Shown here piece after piece: positions 19,601 to 31,500 of a DNA stretch of 64,000 nucleotides (positions within the stretch are counted from its first letter, which is position 1; the number at the start of each line of letters is the position of its first letter). Position numbers and translations under genes: made by a program. Under the pieces are notes generated by a model, which was given only the letters and a program-made list of their open reading frames with translations, was not told where the DNA came from and searched no databases. The stretch comes from Camarhynchus parvulus (taxonomy: Eukaryota > Chordata > Aves > Passeriformes > Thraupidae), in assembly GCF_901933205.1 (NCBI RefSeq), contig NC_044577.1, positions 7,761,321 through 7,825,320 of the forward strand. The letters run 5' to 3'.

Positions 19601-22600
19601 TAAATAGAACTTGACTCTGACCTAACTCTATTTACTTGGTTCAAGCAATCCTGCAGTCATTTCAGTGCAGTTTCCTGGCCACAAAACCAGAACAAGGTCA
19701 GAATCTGGCTCTGTACTGTCACTTCTTGTATCATGATGATTACTATTATTTTATTTTATAAATGTAGATTTACCCGTGGAATAAACCTTTTAAGTGTCAA
19801 CAGGACAAAGACTAGCAGGGCAAGAATACCCAGTATTACTCCAGAAAGGTAAAAGAACTTGGCACTCCTGTAAAGACAGTAAGAGAGAATATGGTGAGCT
19901 GTGTCATTTGTAATTGGTTAAGACATTTGTAAAAACAGCAGTGATGTTCAATAAGAACTTAAATTAGCTGTAAATTAGAGTTGCAGTTATATGGTTAACA
20001 GGCCCAGTTCAGGTATTAAATCTGTGTGAGGAAAAATTCCCAGCAGATACTTAAGGTCACTGGAGTTGTTACAGGTTAAGAGACTGTGCTGGGGTTTTTT
20101 GAAGCTCATACTACTTCTGATTGCATTGACCTTCTAGTCTCTAGTACACAGAAGAAAATGAAATAACCAATATGGTTCTGCACTGCAAGAGAAGTTTTAT
20201 TTTAATTTAAAATGCAGAAAACCCCCCACAAACCCACAAGTTTTTTCTCCTAAGCATATGCATTATAAATTCTGTCTTCTTAATTCAGAGTTAATGCTAT
20301 AAAACCTATTGCTGCTCTGCTTGTTTCAGAGGTGCCTCCTGACAATTACTTTGTGACTCACTTTGCTTTGAAGTTGTGGGCACATATTTTGCTGTAACAA
20401 CTGAGCATCCTCCCTTATGTGGTATGAAAAATGTGCATCAGAAGAAAGGCTGGCACAAAGGTGGGGGCAAAAGAGGCCCCAGATGACTTTGTCCTAAATA
20501 TTTCTAAGGAAAAGCATCATTAATAATCAGCATTATTTAGCATTCAGCTATCCTCAGTGGTCTACAAAAGGGAAAAAGGACTTTTCTGATCCACACACTT
20601 GCCCACTGAGGATTGAATGTCTTGGTGTCCCCCAGTGCAGGGAGCTTGGATACAAAAACCCTAACACAGCTGATTGATAAACAGAGTTAGGGACTCCAAG
20701 ATGTGTCACAATCTGTCCAAACACAAATGGTATGAGGAAGTTTTAAATATATATTCAGTTCCTTATTTCACTTTCCCAAAGAACTGCCTCTTTAGCTTAG
20801 AAAACAGACCAAAGATGCACAAGCTTTGGGAAAGAAGGTCAAAAGCAGCCAGTACTCACCTGCTCAGGCTGTTTGCAAAATGGAACAGAAAAATTCCAGC
20901 TACAAACAAAAACAAGAGTTTTCCATCTAGCACTAAAAAGGGGGGAAAGAAATAGAAATTGACTTTAGACTATTTCAATCTGAAATGCTGATTATATAAA
21001 ATATCAACAGAAAAGTCCCAAGCTTCTTACAGAAGAGATGGTACATTCAGTAGCACTGGCAATACCAAGCCATCTGTAATCTGAGCTCAAAGATTTGGTA
21101 CTTACTTTCTCTTTTCACCCGCACAACGTATGGTTCAATTTTGAAGGGCTGTATTTTGAAACAAACGTCCTCTCCATATTGTTTTATGCTCAGAAAAGTT
21201 TCTGTACTTGTCTCTGGCTTCCAGAGGATTTGAACAGCACATGCAACAAACTCAAAAACAGTTTCTGAATTCCGACAGTTGTTTTCTTCTGAAATAGGCT
21301 CAAACCGGAACCTTTCTCTGCTGTTAATTTTTATCTAGAAACAAAGAACAGAATACACAGAGAAGCAGCTCAGAATCACTGTGGGTTTCTGTGAACTATA
21401 TTGCATATCAGCCATGCATGTAGTAATGAAAATCAATTGTTTAGTATTGGTTATTTATATTATGCAAAGATTAGTTGTTTACAATTAATACCTTACAAGG
21501 TAATTCAGAGAACTCACCGGCAGCTAAGTTCAGTGGAGGGACCTCAGTCCATCCAAAAGCACAGTGGGTTTGGTTTTACTGTGACACTTGCTCACACACA
21601 AATTTCTAACAAAGCTAGTAATATCTGACTGACCACAGTTTGTTTTGTGAATGTTCATACCCTTCCTCCTTCCCCTCCTGAACTGTAACAAATTTGACTT
21701 GCTTTTCTTTATAATGCAATCTTCATGTTGCATTATAAAGAATCATTGAGATCATTGTTGTCTCTTATGTTGGGGACATAAGAGGGATGAGGAAAATGAA
21801 AGATAGCATAACCAGAAATTTAAATAGAAGCACATTCCTGTTGGGTATTTTGGGGTTTTTTTTTGCTGGTTCCCAGTGCCCTCCCCCACCAAACTGGTAA
21901 AAGATCTTGTCCATCTTCTACGCTGAGGTGATTCTCCTGAGGACTCTGATATATTCTTTAGGGCCTACTAAACAACAAAGACCTATCTGCAAAAAAGTGA
22001 TGCAAGGGGTAGTAAACCAGGTTTGTACTGGGAAAGGAGACAATGTGTCAGCAAGTAGTTTGTTGTGGAAAAGATCTGAACTTCCTGCTTTTAAACATTG
22101 ACTTCAGGAAAGTTTGTGGGACTGATGGAGGGTTTTACCACCTGGATCCTGCTACCATTCATACAAACACCTGCAACACGTTCCTGAGGAAAACAGTCCT
22201 AAGAACAGACAAAGAGATGTTCCAATTTCTTATACCTGAGAGAACAGTCCTCTAACAGAGACAAAATGAAACAGTTTCCTTCCTTTGTCTGGAGACATGC
22301 TTCTCAGGAAAGAAAAGGAACCATGGAGATGGTTAGCTCATTCCTTTAGCTGTTACTGCCTCCACTCTTGAAGGGATTTTTATTTGCTTCAAGCTAATCT
22401 CTAGATGTGTGTCTGGTAAGATGACCCTCTGCTACTCAGGAGAACAAACACACTGCTGCTGCTGTTTGTTCATTAGTCACAATCTAACAAGCCTTTGGTT
22501 CCTACACTTTGGTGTGCTGTGGTGAGAGAGCCACAGAACTGCATGTAGACCTCAGATTTAGAAGTTCCATCAAGGCAGGTGGTGATAGGCAAAAGCATTT

Positions 22601-25399
22601 GTTTCGGAGGTTAACAGTGATCCATCAACAGAAAAGGTGTGCAAGAAAATAATACACAATCCTGAATTAATGTTTTTGTGGCACCATCACACTCTAAGCC
22701 AGAGACCAAACCTCACTGCATCCCAACTGGAGAATCATAATGCTGCATTTTTATCATGGTCCCAGCTATTTAATTCCATAGAGATGCTGCCCTGATCCTG
22801 CCAACTGTCTGGGAAAAGCTCCCTGACTGACCCCAGAACAGCCTCTCACCTGGATAGTTGACCACAGGTATTGTAAGTGAATGGTTCTGTTTTGCACATA
22901 GCAGTAACAGTTTTCATCCTGCTTCTGGATGACATCCATTTCCTGTAATAAGCTGCAGTTTTTACCTGGGGGGAGCAAAAATTTAATTTTAGGCATGTGT
23001 CAAATACAAATGTCTAATTATACTCAATTTCATTGTTGTAAATGGTGACAGAAACATGTTCAATATGAGTTAGATGGAAATTCAAATTGGACTTTTAATC
23101 AAGTCATTTAGGCTCCAAGTAAACTGCAACACCTTTGGAAAAAAAAAAAAACAAAACAGGATGGTATTTTTAAAAAATGTACTCCAGAAAAGCTTGGCTT
23201 CAGCGTCAGTGTTTTGATGGCACTGGAATAGGGCCTCTGGGCCAAATTCACTGCTGGCATGAGTGGGTGTAACTCCACCAGAGTTCCCTGTACCAGTGGT
23301 GAGTGCAACTGTGGGAGTCTGAGCAGGTAAACAGACTTACATATTAACACAGTCATTTAGCACATGACACAGCTGCTGATCACAAAAGTCATACTCCTCT
23401 CCCTCGGAAATGTTTCTGATGTTAAATCACACAACTCTTCTTTTTAGAACATTTTTTCTCCTGTCCCAGTCCAGCCGTGGCATGTAATAAGGGAGCTGCA
23501 CTGAGAGCTCACCATAAATCGTTGAATTAGAGATGTGAATTGTTCTAACCCTCCTACAACCTTAGTAAGCCCCTATGATCTTCAGAATTAAGATTGTACT
23601 TTTGAGCAAAAGTGGACCTAAAAGATTAATGGCACAAAGTTTCAGATACATTCTGATCTACATATATGTGTAAAATATACCCTACAGTGCATAACCACAG
23701 TGTTTCAAGAACATAATTAAAGAGAAGCATAGAGGAAATAATTACACATCCGAACAGAGGGACTCATCTAGCTTACTGAATAGAAAATGTAGGTCTCAGC
23801 CAAGCTCAGTAATAACTGCTAACACACCGTCATGCACTCAGAGCAGCAAAATGGGTATGTGCAATCTCAACCCAGACAAGGAGATACTGTTTGCAGGTAA
23901 AAACCTGCTGTGTCCCTATAAGGAAGATGAAATTAAGCTAAATTATATTTTAACAAATTTAGTTAAGCCAGTGAAAAATACTGCGTGGATGTTCTTACTT
24001 AGGTTTATTATAGCTCTTACTTAGATTTATTATAGCATTACAAAATTATTGTCCACACACGATCCTACTAAACTTGTTTAACCTTAAAATTTGGACATTT
24101 TTTCTTGTGGAAAAATTACCCATCGGATTAATTTTCATCTGTGGCAAATCCAGTGGGAGGGAGCACAACCACTCAGACAAGCACTGGCTGTACCTTTAGA
24201 CAGGCACTTTCACAAAAGTCACCTCACAATGCTGCAGAAGGATTATTTGTCACTGACGCAGCAGAGGTGAGGCTGGGCACTACCCAGGCCTAAAACCAGG
24301 ATAATCCAGCAACAGGAAATGGCAGGGCCAAAACACAGCCCAGAGTGTCCACACCTCCCCTGAAGGGCATCTTAGGATTTCCTGCCACCACGGATAAAGT
24401 CTCCATCCGTGTCAACAGCAGTGTCATCCACGTGCAAGGCTGGCAAGTATTTTCTTACTGCCCATAGTTTTAAGACATTTATCTTAAGAAAAAACGGCTG
24501 CCTGAGATGTTGCATCAGCTCCACATAGTGAAACAATGATGTTCCAAAAGGAGACATGCTTCTGAACAGGTATCTCTAAGGTGGTGCTGGGTTTAGCTAT
24601 TGGGAGGACAGACACGTAGAGTAACTCTCAAATTCTGAGACTGCAAGCAAAGAAGTTCGAAATTATGAGCCATCAGCATCTGCTGCAGAATCCGGAAGAT
24701 GCCCAAGACTCGAGAACGTCAAAGCAAGGAGGAAGCCGGTTCTCGAGTTCCTTATTGCTACTACAACTGAGCACAGCCTGTAGGGCTTTGTCTGCCCTCA
24801 AATATGTTAATAAAAGACCTGTTGTGGCCCGAGCTCCTGAGGAAGCCAGAGGGAGTCGCACATCCAGAGGCAGCTCCCGGCCCCGCCGCTGGAGCGGGCG
24901 GGACGCGCCCGCCCTCTGTGCGCCGCGGTCCCTTTGTCCGTGTGCGGGCTCCGTGTCCGGGCCGCTTCCCAGCGCCCCTGTCCCCGGCCACGGCGCGGGA
25001 CCGTCCTGCGAGACCCGAACTGCGAGGGAGAGCAGGGGCACATGGCAGAGCGCCTCAGGCCGCGGCTGCCCCGGCTCCGCTGCAGCTGCCGGCGGGGCGA
25101 GGGGCCCGGCCCGTCAGCCGGGCAGCGCCATGTTGGGCGGCAGCGGGGGCCGCGGGGCCCAAGGACAGCGGGAGCGGAGCGAGTCCCCGCTGCCGAAGGG
25201 ATGGGCCGAGGAACCCCCCGGCCTATGAGCACCCGCCCTGCCCCGGGGCCGGGAGGGGACGGGCAGTACCTGCTGGCGGCGCCTCCCCGCTGCCCGCGGC
25301 CGCCCCGGGCAGTGCCAGCCGGACGAGCAGCAGCAGCAGCCCCGGCCCCGGGCGGGCCCGCGGGCGCTGCCGGCGGCGGGGCGGCCACGCCGGACCCAT
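13457..25399 (-). CDS. NEMP2: NEMP2, nuclear envelope integral membrane protein 2 (complete, 9 coding exons)
   Basis: Member of the NEMP (TMEM194, DUF2215) family of inner-nuclear-membrane proteins; the paralogue NEMP1 binds Ran and supports nuclear-envelope stiffness and fertility. Exons in order: 25270-25399, 22850-22965, 21106-21334, 20860-20932, 19774-19867, 18994-19108, 18098-18323, 15712-15888, 13457-13682. All have AG/GT borders and matching phases. They sum to 1386 nt, so 461 residues with no internal stop. Layout: Arg-rich start and signal peptide (about 1-37), lumenal domain with sequons NCS (46) and NRT (69), then hydrophobic helices near 164-178, 188-208, 218-234, 250-270, 277-297 and 300-315. 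The conserved cytosolic-type region follows ([20 protein letters not shown]) with a final acidic tail. Human NEMP2 is about 417 residues. Assignment to NEMP2 rather than NEMP1 rests on position between MFSD6 and NAB1. Confidence 0.95.
13683..15711 (-). other. NEMP2 intron 8
   Basis: 2.0 kb without recognised exons, mobile elements or RNA genes. Confidence 0.7.
15712..15888 (-). CDS. NEMP2: NEMP2 exon 8 (conserved C-terminal domain)
   Basis: 177 nt; acceptor TTGTTCTAG, donor GTAAGA. It encodes a basic start ([10 protein letters not shown]), then [20 protein letters not shown] and [18 protein letters not shown], the best-conserved NEMP signature. Phase 2 in and out. Confidence 0.95.
15889..18097 (-). 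other. NEMP2 intron 7
   Basis: 2.2 kb of AT-rich intron. A duplicated AGTAAAACTT lies at about 16924-16950. Nothing else recognised. Confidence 0.7.
18098..18323 (-). CDS. NEMP2: NEMP2 exon 7 (fourth to sixth membrane segments)
   Basis: 226 nt; acceptor TGTTCCTACAG, donor GTTTGT. It encodes [20 protein letters not shown] and then three hydrophobic stretches up to GAACHIA. YQHGPL matches the conserved CYKHGPL/CYKYGPL of NEMP proteins. Confidence 0.94.
18994..19108 (-). CDS. NEMP2: NEMP2 exon 6 (third membrane helix)
   Basis: 115 nt. It encodes [20 protein letters not shown] and then a [10 protein letters not shown] loop. Two AG acceptors five bases apart (exon starts 19108 or 19103) are available; only 19108 keeps the frame after the phase-0 exon 5. 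Donor GTAAGA. Confidence 0.9.
19774..19867 (-). CDS. NEMP2: NEMP2 exon 5 (second membrane helix)
   Basis: 94 nt; acceptor GTCTTTACAG, donor GTAAAT. It encodes [20 protein letters not shown] and ends LKRFIPR, the family's YYSTGMTVG-to-KFMPK region. Phase 2 in, phase 0 out. Confidence 0.93.
20860..20932 (-). CDS. NEMP2: NEMP2 exon 4 (first membrane helix)
   Basis: 73 nt; acceptor CCTTTTTAG, donor GTGAGT. It encodes [20 protein letters not shown] then SLS, like the FLLGLMLFFCGDLLSRS segment of NEMP1. Phase 1 in, phase 2 out. Confidence 0.93.
21106..21334 (-). CDS. NEMP2: NEMP2 exon 3 (lumenal domain)
   Basis: 229 nt; acceptor TTGTTTCTAG, donor GTAAGT. It begins [13 protein letters not shown] and ends [13 protein letters not shown], matching the NEMP pattern of an IQIRVNS-type start and a basic end just before the first membrane helix. 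Confidence 0.93.
21335..22849 (-). other. NEMP2 intron 2, contains a perfect hairpin
   Basis: 1.5 kb intron. Apart from the inverted repeat at 21705-21742, annotated on its own, I see no gene or mobile element. Confidence 0.7.
21705..21742. repeat. Perfect 15-bp inverted repeat, 8-nt loop
   Basis: Arm TTCTTTATAATGCAA (21705-21719), loop TCTTCATG, and the exact reverse complement at 21728-21742. It sits in NEMP2 intron 2. It is too short for a typical microRNA precursor, and no terminal repeats of a known DNA transposon were recognised. Confidence 0.88.
22850..22965 (-). CDS. NEMP2: NEMP2 exon 2 (lumenal domain)
   Basis: 116 nt; acceptor CTCCCCCCAG, donor GTGAGA. It encodes [20 protein letters not shown] and on to LWSTIQ, with cysteines and an NRT sequon. 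Phase 1 in, phase 0 out. Confidence 0.9.
22966..25269 (-). other. NEMP2 intron 1
   Basis: 2.3 kb. The right end is inside the CpG island; the rest is AT-rich. It holds a head-to-tail 22-bp duplication at 23993-24036 and no recognisable exon. Confidence 0.7.
23993..24036. repeat. 22-bp tandem duplication
   Basis: Two adjoining 22-bp copies (23993-24014 and 24015-24036), each beginning TCTTACTTAG and ending TTTATTATAGC. They differ at one base. Confidence 0.9.
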
Positions 25400-25565
25400 G
25401 CGGCCGCCGCCGGCTCCAGGCTCGGCCCTCGCGGCCGGCGCAGGGCGGGGGCAGGGGCGGTGCGGCCCCGCTGCCCGCTCCCCCCGCGGGGCCGCCGGCG
25501 GCCCGGGGCTCCACCCGCGGCACCCAGAGCTTGTGCGGGGCTGAGGGACCCGTGTGGAGCGGGAC
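24830..25565 (-). promoter_or_regulatory. NEMP2 CpG-island promoter
   Basis: Sharp change to very GC- and CpG-rich sequence around NEMP2 exon 1. A YY1-like CGCCATGTT lies at 25126-25134, just inside intron 1, where YY1 sites are often found. No TATA box is evident. No gene in the opposite direction was found on the right side, so a bidirectional promoter is possible but not supported. Long open frames here on both strands come from base composition. Confidence 0.8.
25270..25399 (-). CDS. NEMP2: NEMP2 exon 1 (start codon, signal peptide)
   Basis: ATG at 25399 opens [14 protein letters not shown], followed by [18 protein letters not shown], a typical cleavable signal peptide; the donor is GTACTG. 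The frame is open upstream to about 25771, but choosing this ATG puts the hydrophobic core about 20 residues from the start, as in NEMP proteins. Position -3 is C and +4 is G, a moderate context. The exon ends in phase 1. The leucine run is a short CTG repeat. Confidence 0.88.
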
Positions 25566-28500
25566 AGCCCGCCCTCCGCTCCTCTTCTGCCCTCCGTGGC
25601 ATTGAGGGGAGGAGGAAAACCATCGTGGCTTGGAAAGAAGGAGGAAAAGCATCGAAGGTAACCGCTCAGCCCAAGCGTGTCCTTGCATTGTGATCCCCTT
25701 AGAGTGAGAGCGTTGGCTGCCCAGTAAAGGTGTAAAGCAGCTCCAAACCAAACGTGGACAGCTTGTGACACTTGCAGACCTCAACCCAGGCGGTCACCCA
25801 GCTGAACGGGGACGGTGGATGTTGTCCTCCTTACACACCCAGTTCCCAGCCCCAGGGAAAGGTCACCGGGTCACCAGGGTGCCCTTTCGGCAAGCAGCGG
25901 TGCCTGAGCCAGACACTGAACCACACATTAACCAGCCCCTCTGTCCGCCCAGAGGACCTGCCCGAACGAAGTGTTGTTGCTCTTGTGATGGAGGCGAACA
26001 TGCACAGCTACTCTGCATTTCCTGGGCAGCCACAAGGGAGAGCCAGGAGCAGGACACCGTTCCCCTGTCAACCCCGTGAGACGTGAGCGAGGTCCAACTC
26101 AGCTCAGTCCCCGCTTGCTCATTGCAGTCATTTTAGATCGCTAGTGAGTCACAGTCACCAGTCAGGGGTGGAAAGGGCTGGAGCTTTATTCCCCATTCTA
26201 TGAAAATCAATAAACACAGTTTTGCCAAGGCATTCTGGCATCACTGTTGTCTATTTTTATACCGAACCCTACATTTGGCTTTTCCAACCTACTTGCTTTG
26301 CTCCAATGCGTTCCCTTCCTTGTTCTTAAAACAATGCCCCTTCTCTGCGTGAAGGTTGCTTTGAGCTTTATTTTTTTATTGTTTGGGGCTGTATCCAACT
26401 TCTGGGGGTGCCAGGATGGGCTTTTTTAACACCTGAAGGGTGCTGCCCACTGCCTCGCACCTTGTCTCGGCGCTTACATCTGCAGGGAGTGGGTGGTGCA
26501 GGGCTGTGGCTCTCCTCGCCTCACCTCCTACGCCCGCTTGGTGCTGGCTGGGCTCACATCTAACTGTGGATTTTTCCTTGCAAACTCTGAGGAAGTGAAG
26601 GATAAGGGCAAAAATAGTTGGGATTTGATAGCGTGTGCAACATCTGACAAACTTGAGTCCCCAGAGGAAGCAGTAATTGATTTATATCTTTGTCTTTATG
26701 TAACTTGGGTGTTGTCTCTATGTAACTTTCCAGGCACTTCCTCATGCAAATTTAATAAAGAAAAAAATACTGGGGTTTGTTCCTTGGGTCCCTGATAAAC
26801 CCTTAGGAATGTGTTACCTCTCAGCTGTGTGTCTACACAACAAGAGACCATCACAGCCAAGTTATTAGAGGACTCCCTCTCACATTTTCAACTTGCAATA
26901 TATTTTTTGGTTATGTTAACCTTCTTGACAGTATTTTTTCTGGGAAGGGAGACGCTCTGCATTCAGTTCTCGCTTGTATTTTCATTTTTAGAGCTCTTAG
27001 CACTTCACCGCTAATTAACTTTCAATAACTGTCGTAGGGTTACAGTTAGTCAGCATGAATCAGACAGAAAATGTAGCTTTAGGGGACCACACTGTGTCAA
27101 AAACTATTAGAAACCTTTGCTTGATTTCCGAGGAGAATATACTCGCTCAAGCAGGATATAGCAGCTATTAGGCAGCGTTCTCCTGCAGTAAGAAATCCTC
27201 AATAAAAGAGACTCAGTGGTTTTGGTAATAGCCCTCCTTTCAGGGGGGCTCTGAGTAATTATGCAGCATTTTCCTTTCTTCCCATTTGTTTGTCTGGTTT
27301 CCTAAATGGTGGTGGTGCTCAGGCCAAAGCTGGGGTTCTGAGCTTAAAAGTGGTATTTTTACCTGTTTGCTCACAAATATAATTCAAAATAGGGGGAGAA
27401 GAGGGAGGTCAGTTATAGGTGCAGGCCAGCTCTGCCCTTCCCTGTTTTCAGCTGTGGAAAATTGAGTGAGAACTGCTTTTGGCTGGGAGCACTCAAGGGA
27501 AGACTTGGCTGTGGCAGGCAGCAGTGCAGTTGGTCCCAGCGATGGGGGACATTCCTGGGATGCAGCATGCAGAGCTCTCAAGCTCCACACATGACAAATT
27601 GACATTTTAATAATGGGGAAGGAGGAAGGGGAGCAGTGCAGAGCCATGTCCACAGCATGTGTTTTCCTCCCAGGCTTTTGGAGTCCTGCCACCCTGTACA
27701 CTCTGACCCCTAAAACACTCAACATCATCCACAATGCCCTCGTCTAGGTGTGTAAAAGCTGGCTGCAGTATTAGATGGGATACCAAATCCTCTCGATGCT
27801 GTTAATCCATGTTGTTCCACAAAGGCCCCAGGTGCTCCCTGCTGATGATTTATTTGGCCTGTGCAGCAGGAATAGGCAACAGCTGTGTAAGGTGGGGAGG
27901 GAACTCCTCTGTGCTCCCAAAGCCCTGCCTGCCTTGGGCTCTCGTGCTGTTGGAGGCAGCCCCAGTTCCCTGCAGCACCTGCAAGGCCAGGCTGAGGAGA
28001 AGGCACTCAAGTCCCATTCCCACCCCACGAGGTAATGCTCATTGCCCACTTGCAGCCTGCTCTTTACTTTCTAACTAGAGCTTATAGAGGCTTTCAATTT
28101 CTAGGTGTGCTGTTAAAATCTCAACACATTGCTCTGGATGACTAAGGATGCTTCCTATGGTTAATTTAATTTTTCTTTTTTCCCCTTTGCCCTCCCTTCC
28201 CCCTCCTTACGTCAGCAGTGGGTATAATTTGTTTGCAGAGTTCCAGGGTGTTTTATCTTTCTTTGGCTAGCCCCAAGTGCATGGGGGTTTGTTGAAGCAA
28301 CAGCACTCTTGATTTCTTAGAGCTGGTATGTGGGTGTTGGATTGTGTCATTCGTAGGAGGTGAACGTCAAAGGAAGCGGGATCAACTGCTGGAGGTTTGT
28401 AAGCCAGGTACTTAATATTTGGTTTCCTGGAAAAGCAAGGGAAAATAGCAAAACAGGCAGCCTTTGAGTCTTTAGTTTTCCCATGTAATCAGATTAACAC

Positions 28501-31500
28501 AATACCTGTGCATGCTCAACAACAGTTTGGGTTGGTTTTGGTTTTGTTGGGTTGGTTTTTTTGCCTTGGTTTATTCAGGATGGAGAATGACTGTATTTTC
28601 CTTTAAATAGTTTCACTTGTTTTGGTGGATTCTGTTGAATGTTTATTCCAGTAATACAAATAATTTGTGTTCTGTTAGTGCCCTCACAAATAATGCGATT
28701 CATTATCAGGTACATTATGTTATCTTTTTATTTGATGTAAAATGGTGCCTTTGAGTTAAGTTTAGATAGAAGAGCTATTTGAGACTATTTTGTTCATCTC
28801 CAACTGTTTTTTTTCAGAAGTGCATTAGTCTGAAGTATTTCATGGGCAAAATACTGAGTTATTTTGGGGACAGACAAATTGTCTACAAAAGAAAGTAGTT
28901 TTATGGTAATTGCTATTTTATTTGACAAGTGTAGATACCAAGGTAGATAGAAAATTCCAGCAGAGTGCTTTCTCCTAAACTGCTCTAGGGAGCAGGTATC
29001 TCTTGTTCAGGCTAAGCTTAAAAATTAAATAGGACAGAGGTGCCCTTTAAAAAAATTATTTATCCATGGATTAGGCAAAAGGACTGTCACAGCTTTCTTG
29101 GCATTTCCCCTTATGCTCATTTTCCCATGGCTGTCAAAGGGATCTGTAGGTCAGGGGAAGAAAAGCTGATGGTGAAGTGTTCATGGAAGGACTTTTCTGT
29201 AATCACTGGAAAAACAGTCCTTCCCTCTAACTTCAGCAAAGCATTGTGGTGTGAATTTATGGATCTCATTGATATTTCTCCTGATTTACACAACAGTAAG
29301 CAGTATGTAAGCATAACAGTAAGTTAAGTAGCAGTGGACCTTAAATATTTATCTGGTTTATTTTTGGAATGGCAGTTGCAGCTATTTATAGAGCAAGGGA
29401 GCAGTGATACAAATCTGACTGGATTCCTTCTTTGCTTTGAATCTGTGAGAGAGAAGCAGTTGGGGCTTTTTGACCACGAGCTCTTATTTATTATGTTAAA
29501 TTTGCACTGATTAATAGGTTATAGGCTTCATTTTTCAAGAGCCTCTGAACCCCTGCTTACAAGCATAAGGGATCTTGTTACCTCTGTAAAGGAGCATCCA
29601 TGCAGCCTAAGAGCAGCTGTGAGAGTGCCCTTGCTGCTGTGCAGCACTGATACCTTACATGGATTTATCCGTGGGGAATGGTCCCAAGAGAAAACACATT
29701 TATGGTGGGTCACTGCTTACCCAGAAAAGCCCAGAATGGAACATGTTCTCCTGTGGGAGGCTATGCTGGATGTGGGATGGGTGGATGGGGGTGCTGCTGT
29801 GAGTGAGCCTGTGTCTGTGCCAGTGTGCTGGGGAGGGACATTCCCTCTGGAAAGCAGAACTAGGCTGGTGGATGGAGATGCCAGAAGAGAGCATGCCAGT
29901 AGTGCGTGCTGACTCGGAAATCAGCACTTTTGGCTCTTAGGCCACTGCTTGATGCACGGCTTAGCTCAGTAGTTGTCTAAATCCTTTTGATTCCAGATGC
30001 TTTGGAATCCACTGATGTTGACATCCTGACTGAATCTCAGACTCCTGGGCTTCACTGCAGTTGGACAGCCCTCACCCCATACAGACAGGCAGGTCAGCAC
30101 CTGGCAGGACCAGTTTTATTGCTGTATCCCTCCCGTGGAGAAAGAGGGCTTGCCCACTGTCATGAACTTCAAAACATCCCTCTGTATTTCATTTAAAAAC
30201 AAACCTTGAGAGCCTGGGAAGGAAAGAGAACTAACAGAAGTAGTCAACCCCCTGTGTTTGCTATGAGAAACCACAGAAGGTGGTACGGTTTTGTAAGGAG
30301 GCCATGAGAGCAATATTTATTGATGGATAAGTGCATGTCTGTCTGTCTTGTGCCTTCAGATTTATCTTTATACTGACTGTTGTTTCTTGTTTCCACATTT
30401 ATACAGTAGCCTTTAGTGATTGTCCTGGGATTTGACCAATCATTCTTGGAAGAATGAATTGCTGGTACTGTTAAACAAACGTGAAAAGAATTATTCTCTT
30501 TCCAGCGTTTCTTGAAATTAAATTTTAGCCCTGGTGTGCTCAACTACCTTCAGGATTAATCTCTGTATTGTCAAAGGAGCCTGTCAAGCCCTTTTAGATC
30601 AAAGGAGGCTGTTTTCTATTAAGAAGGTTCTGATGATGTTTTCCAGCTCTTGGGTACAACACAAAGGCAGCCTGTGGCTCTCCACGGTTGTTTGACCCAT
30701 TAAGTTTTTGAGTATCTTGCTGCTTCCTATTTTCTTTGTGTGAGCTCTGCCAGGTCCTGCTCAGGCAGGTGGCCATTGGCACAGCCATAACCAGGCACCT
30801 CCAACCTACCTGAAATATCTCCTTGCTCTCTCAGAGCCTGTCTGATCAGGGTTGTTGATGGTTTCTTTTCACAGCTCACTGTTCCTTGCAGCCTGCACCC
30901 GCGTGGAATCCACTGGTGTGCAATTCCTGTGCCTGGCAGAGCACACTGCCTTGGCATGCTTCCCTCCCTTCCCAGGATGCCTGGCCTTCTGAAATTCCTA
31001 CTTTTCCTGCTTTCAGATACAGTCCTCTGTCATTACACATTTTCTGTGCACTTCTGAACAGGATGCTTAATGACTTTTTTTCCCCTCACCAGCTCAGAAG
31101 TTTTTGACTGCTGCATTTGTTCTATTTGAATACAAACATGGGAGAGACAAAGAAATAAGTGCTATGGAATGATTAGGTAGAGATATGCCAGTGGCTTTGC
31201 CTGATTCATGGATTTACATTGTACATTACTCACAGGCAGCTTCCCAATGCCTTTCTCTAAAATAAGGTAATTTGTTTAAAGGGTTATCTTTTTGTAAAAT
31301 GCTGATAAGCGAGCCATTCTTGATGCATGTATGGACATCTAGGCAGGGAGAGCCAGGATAGGATGTACAGTCATTTTGCCCCTGCTAGTCACAGTCATTC
31401 CTGCAGGTACTTGAGGAATGCAGGATGTGCCCCAAATAGATTTTAACAAATATTCCCTGATGGAGTCATTTCAGCCTCTCCTGACATCCGTACTAGCTCC

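Noticed and set aside
24807..25784. 325-residue minus-strand and several plus-strand frames over the NEMP2 start
   Set aside because: Arg/Pro/Gly/Ala-rich translations typical of a CpG island lacking stop codons. Only the NEMP2 frame from 25399 gives a signal peptide and a correct splice phase.
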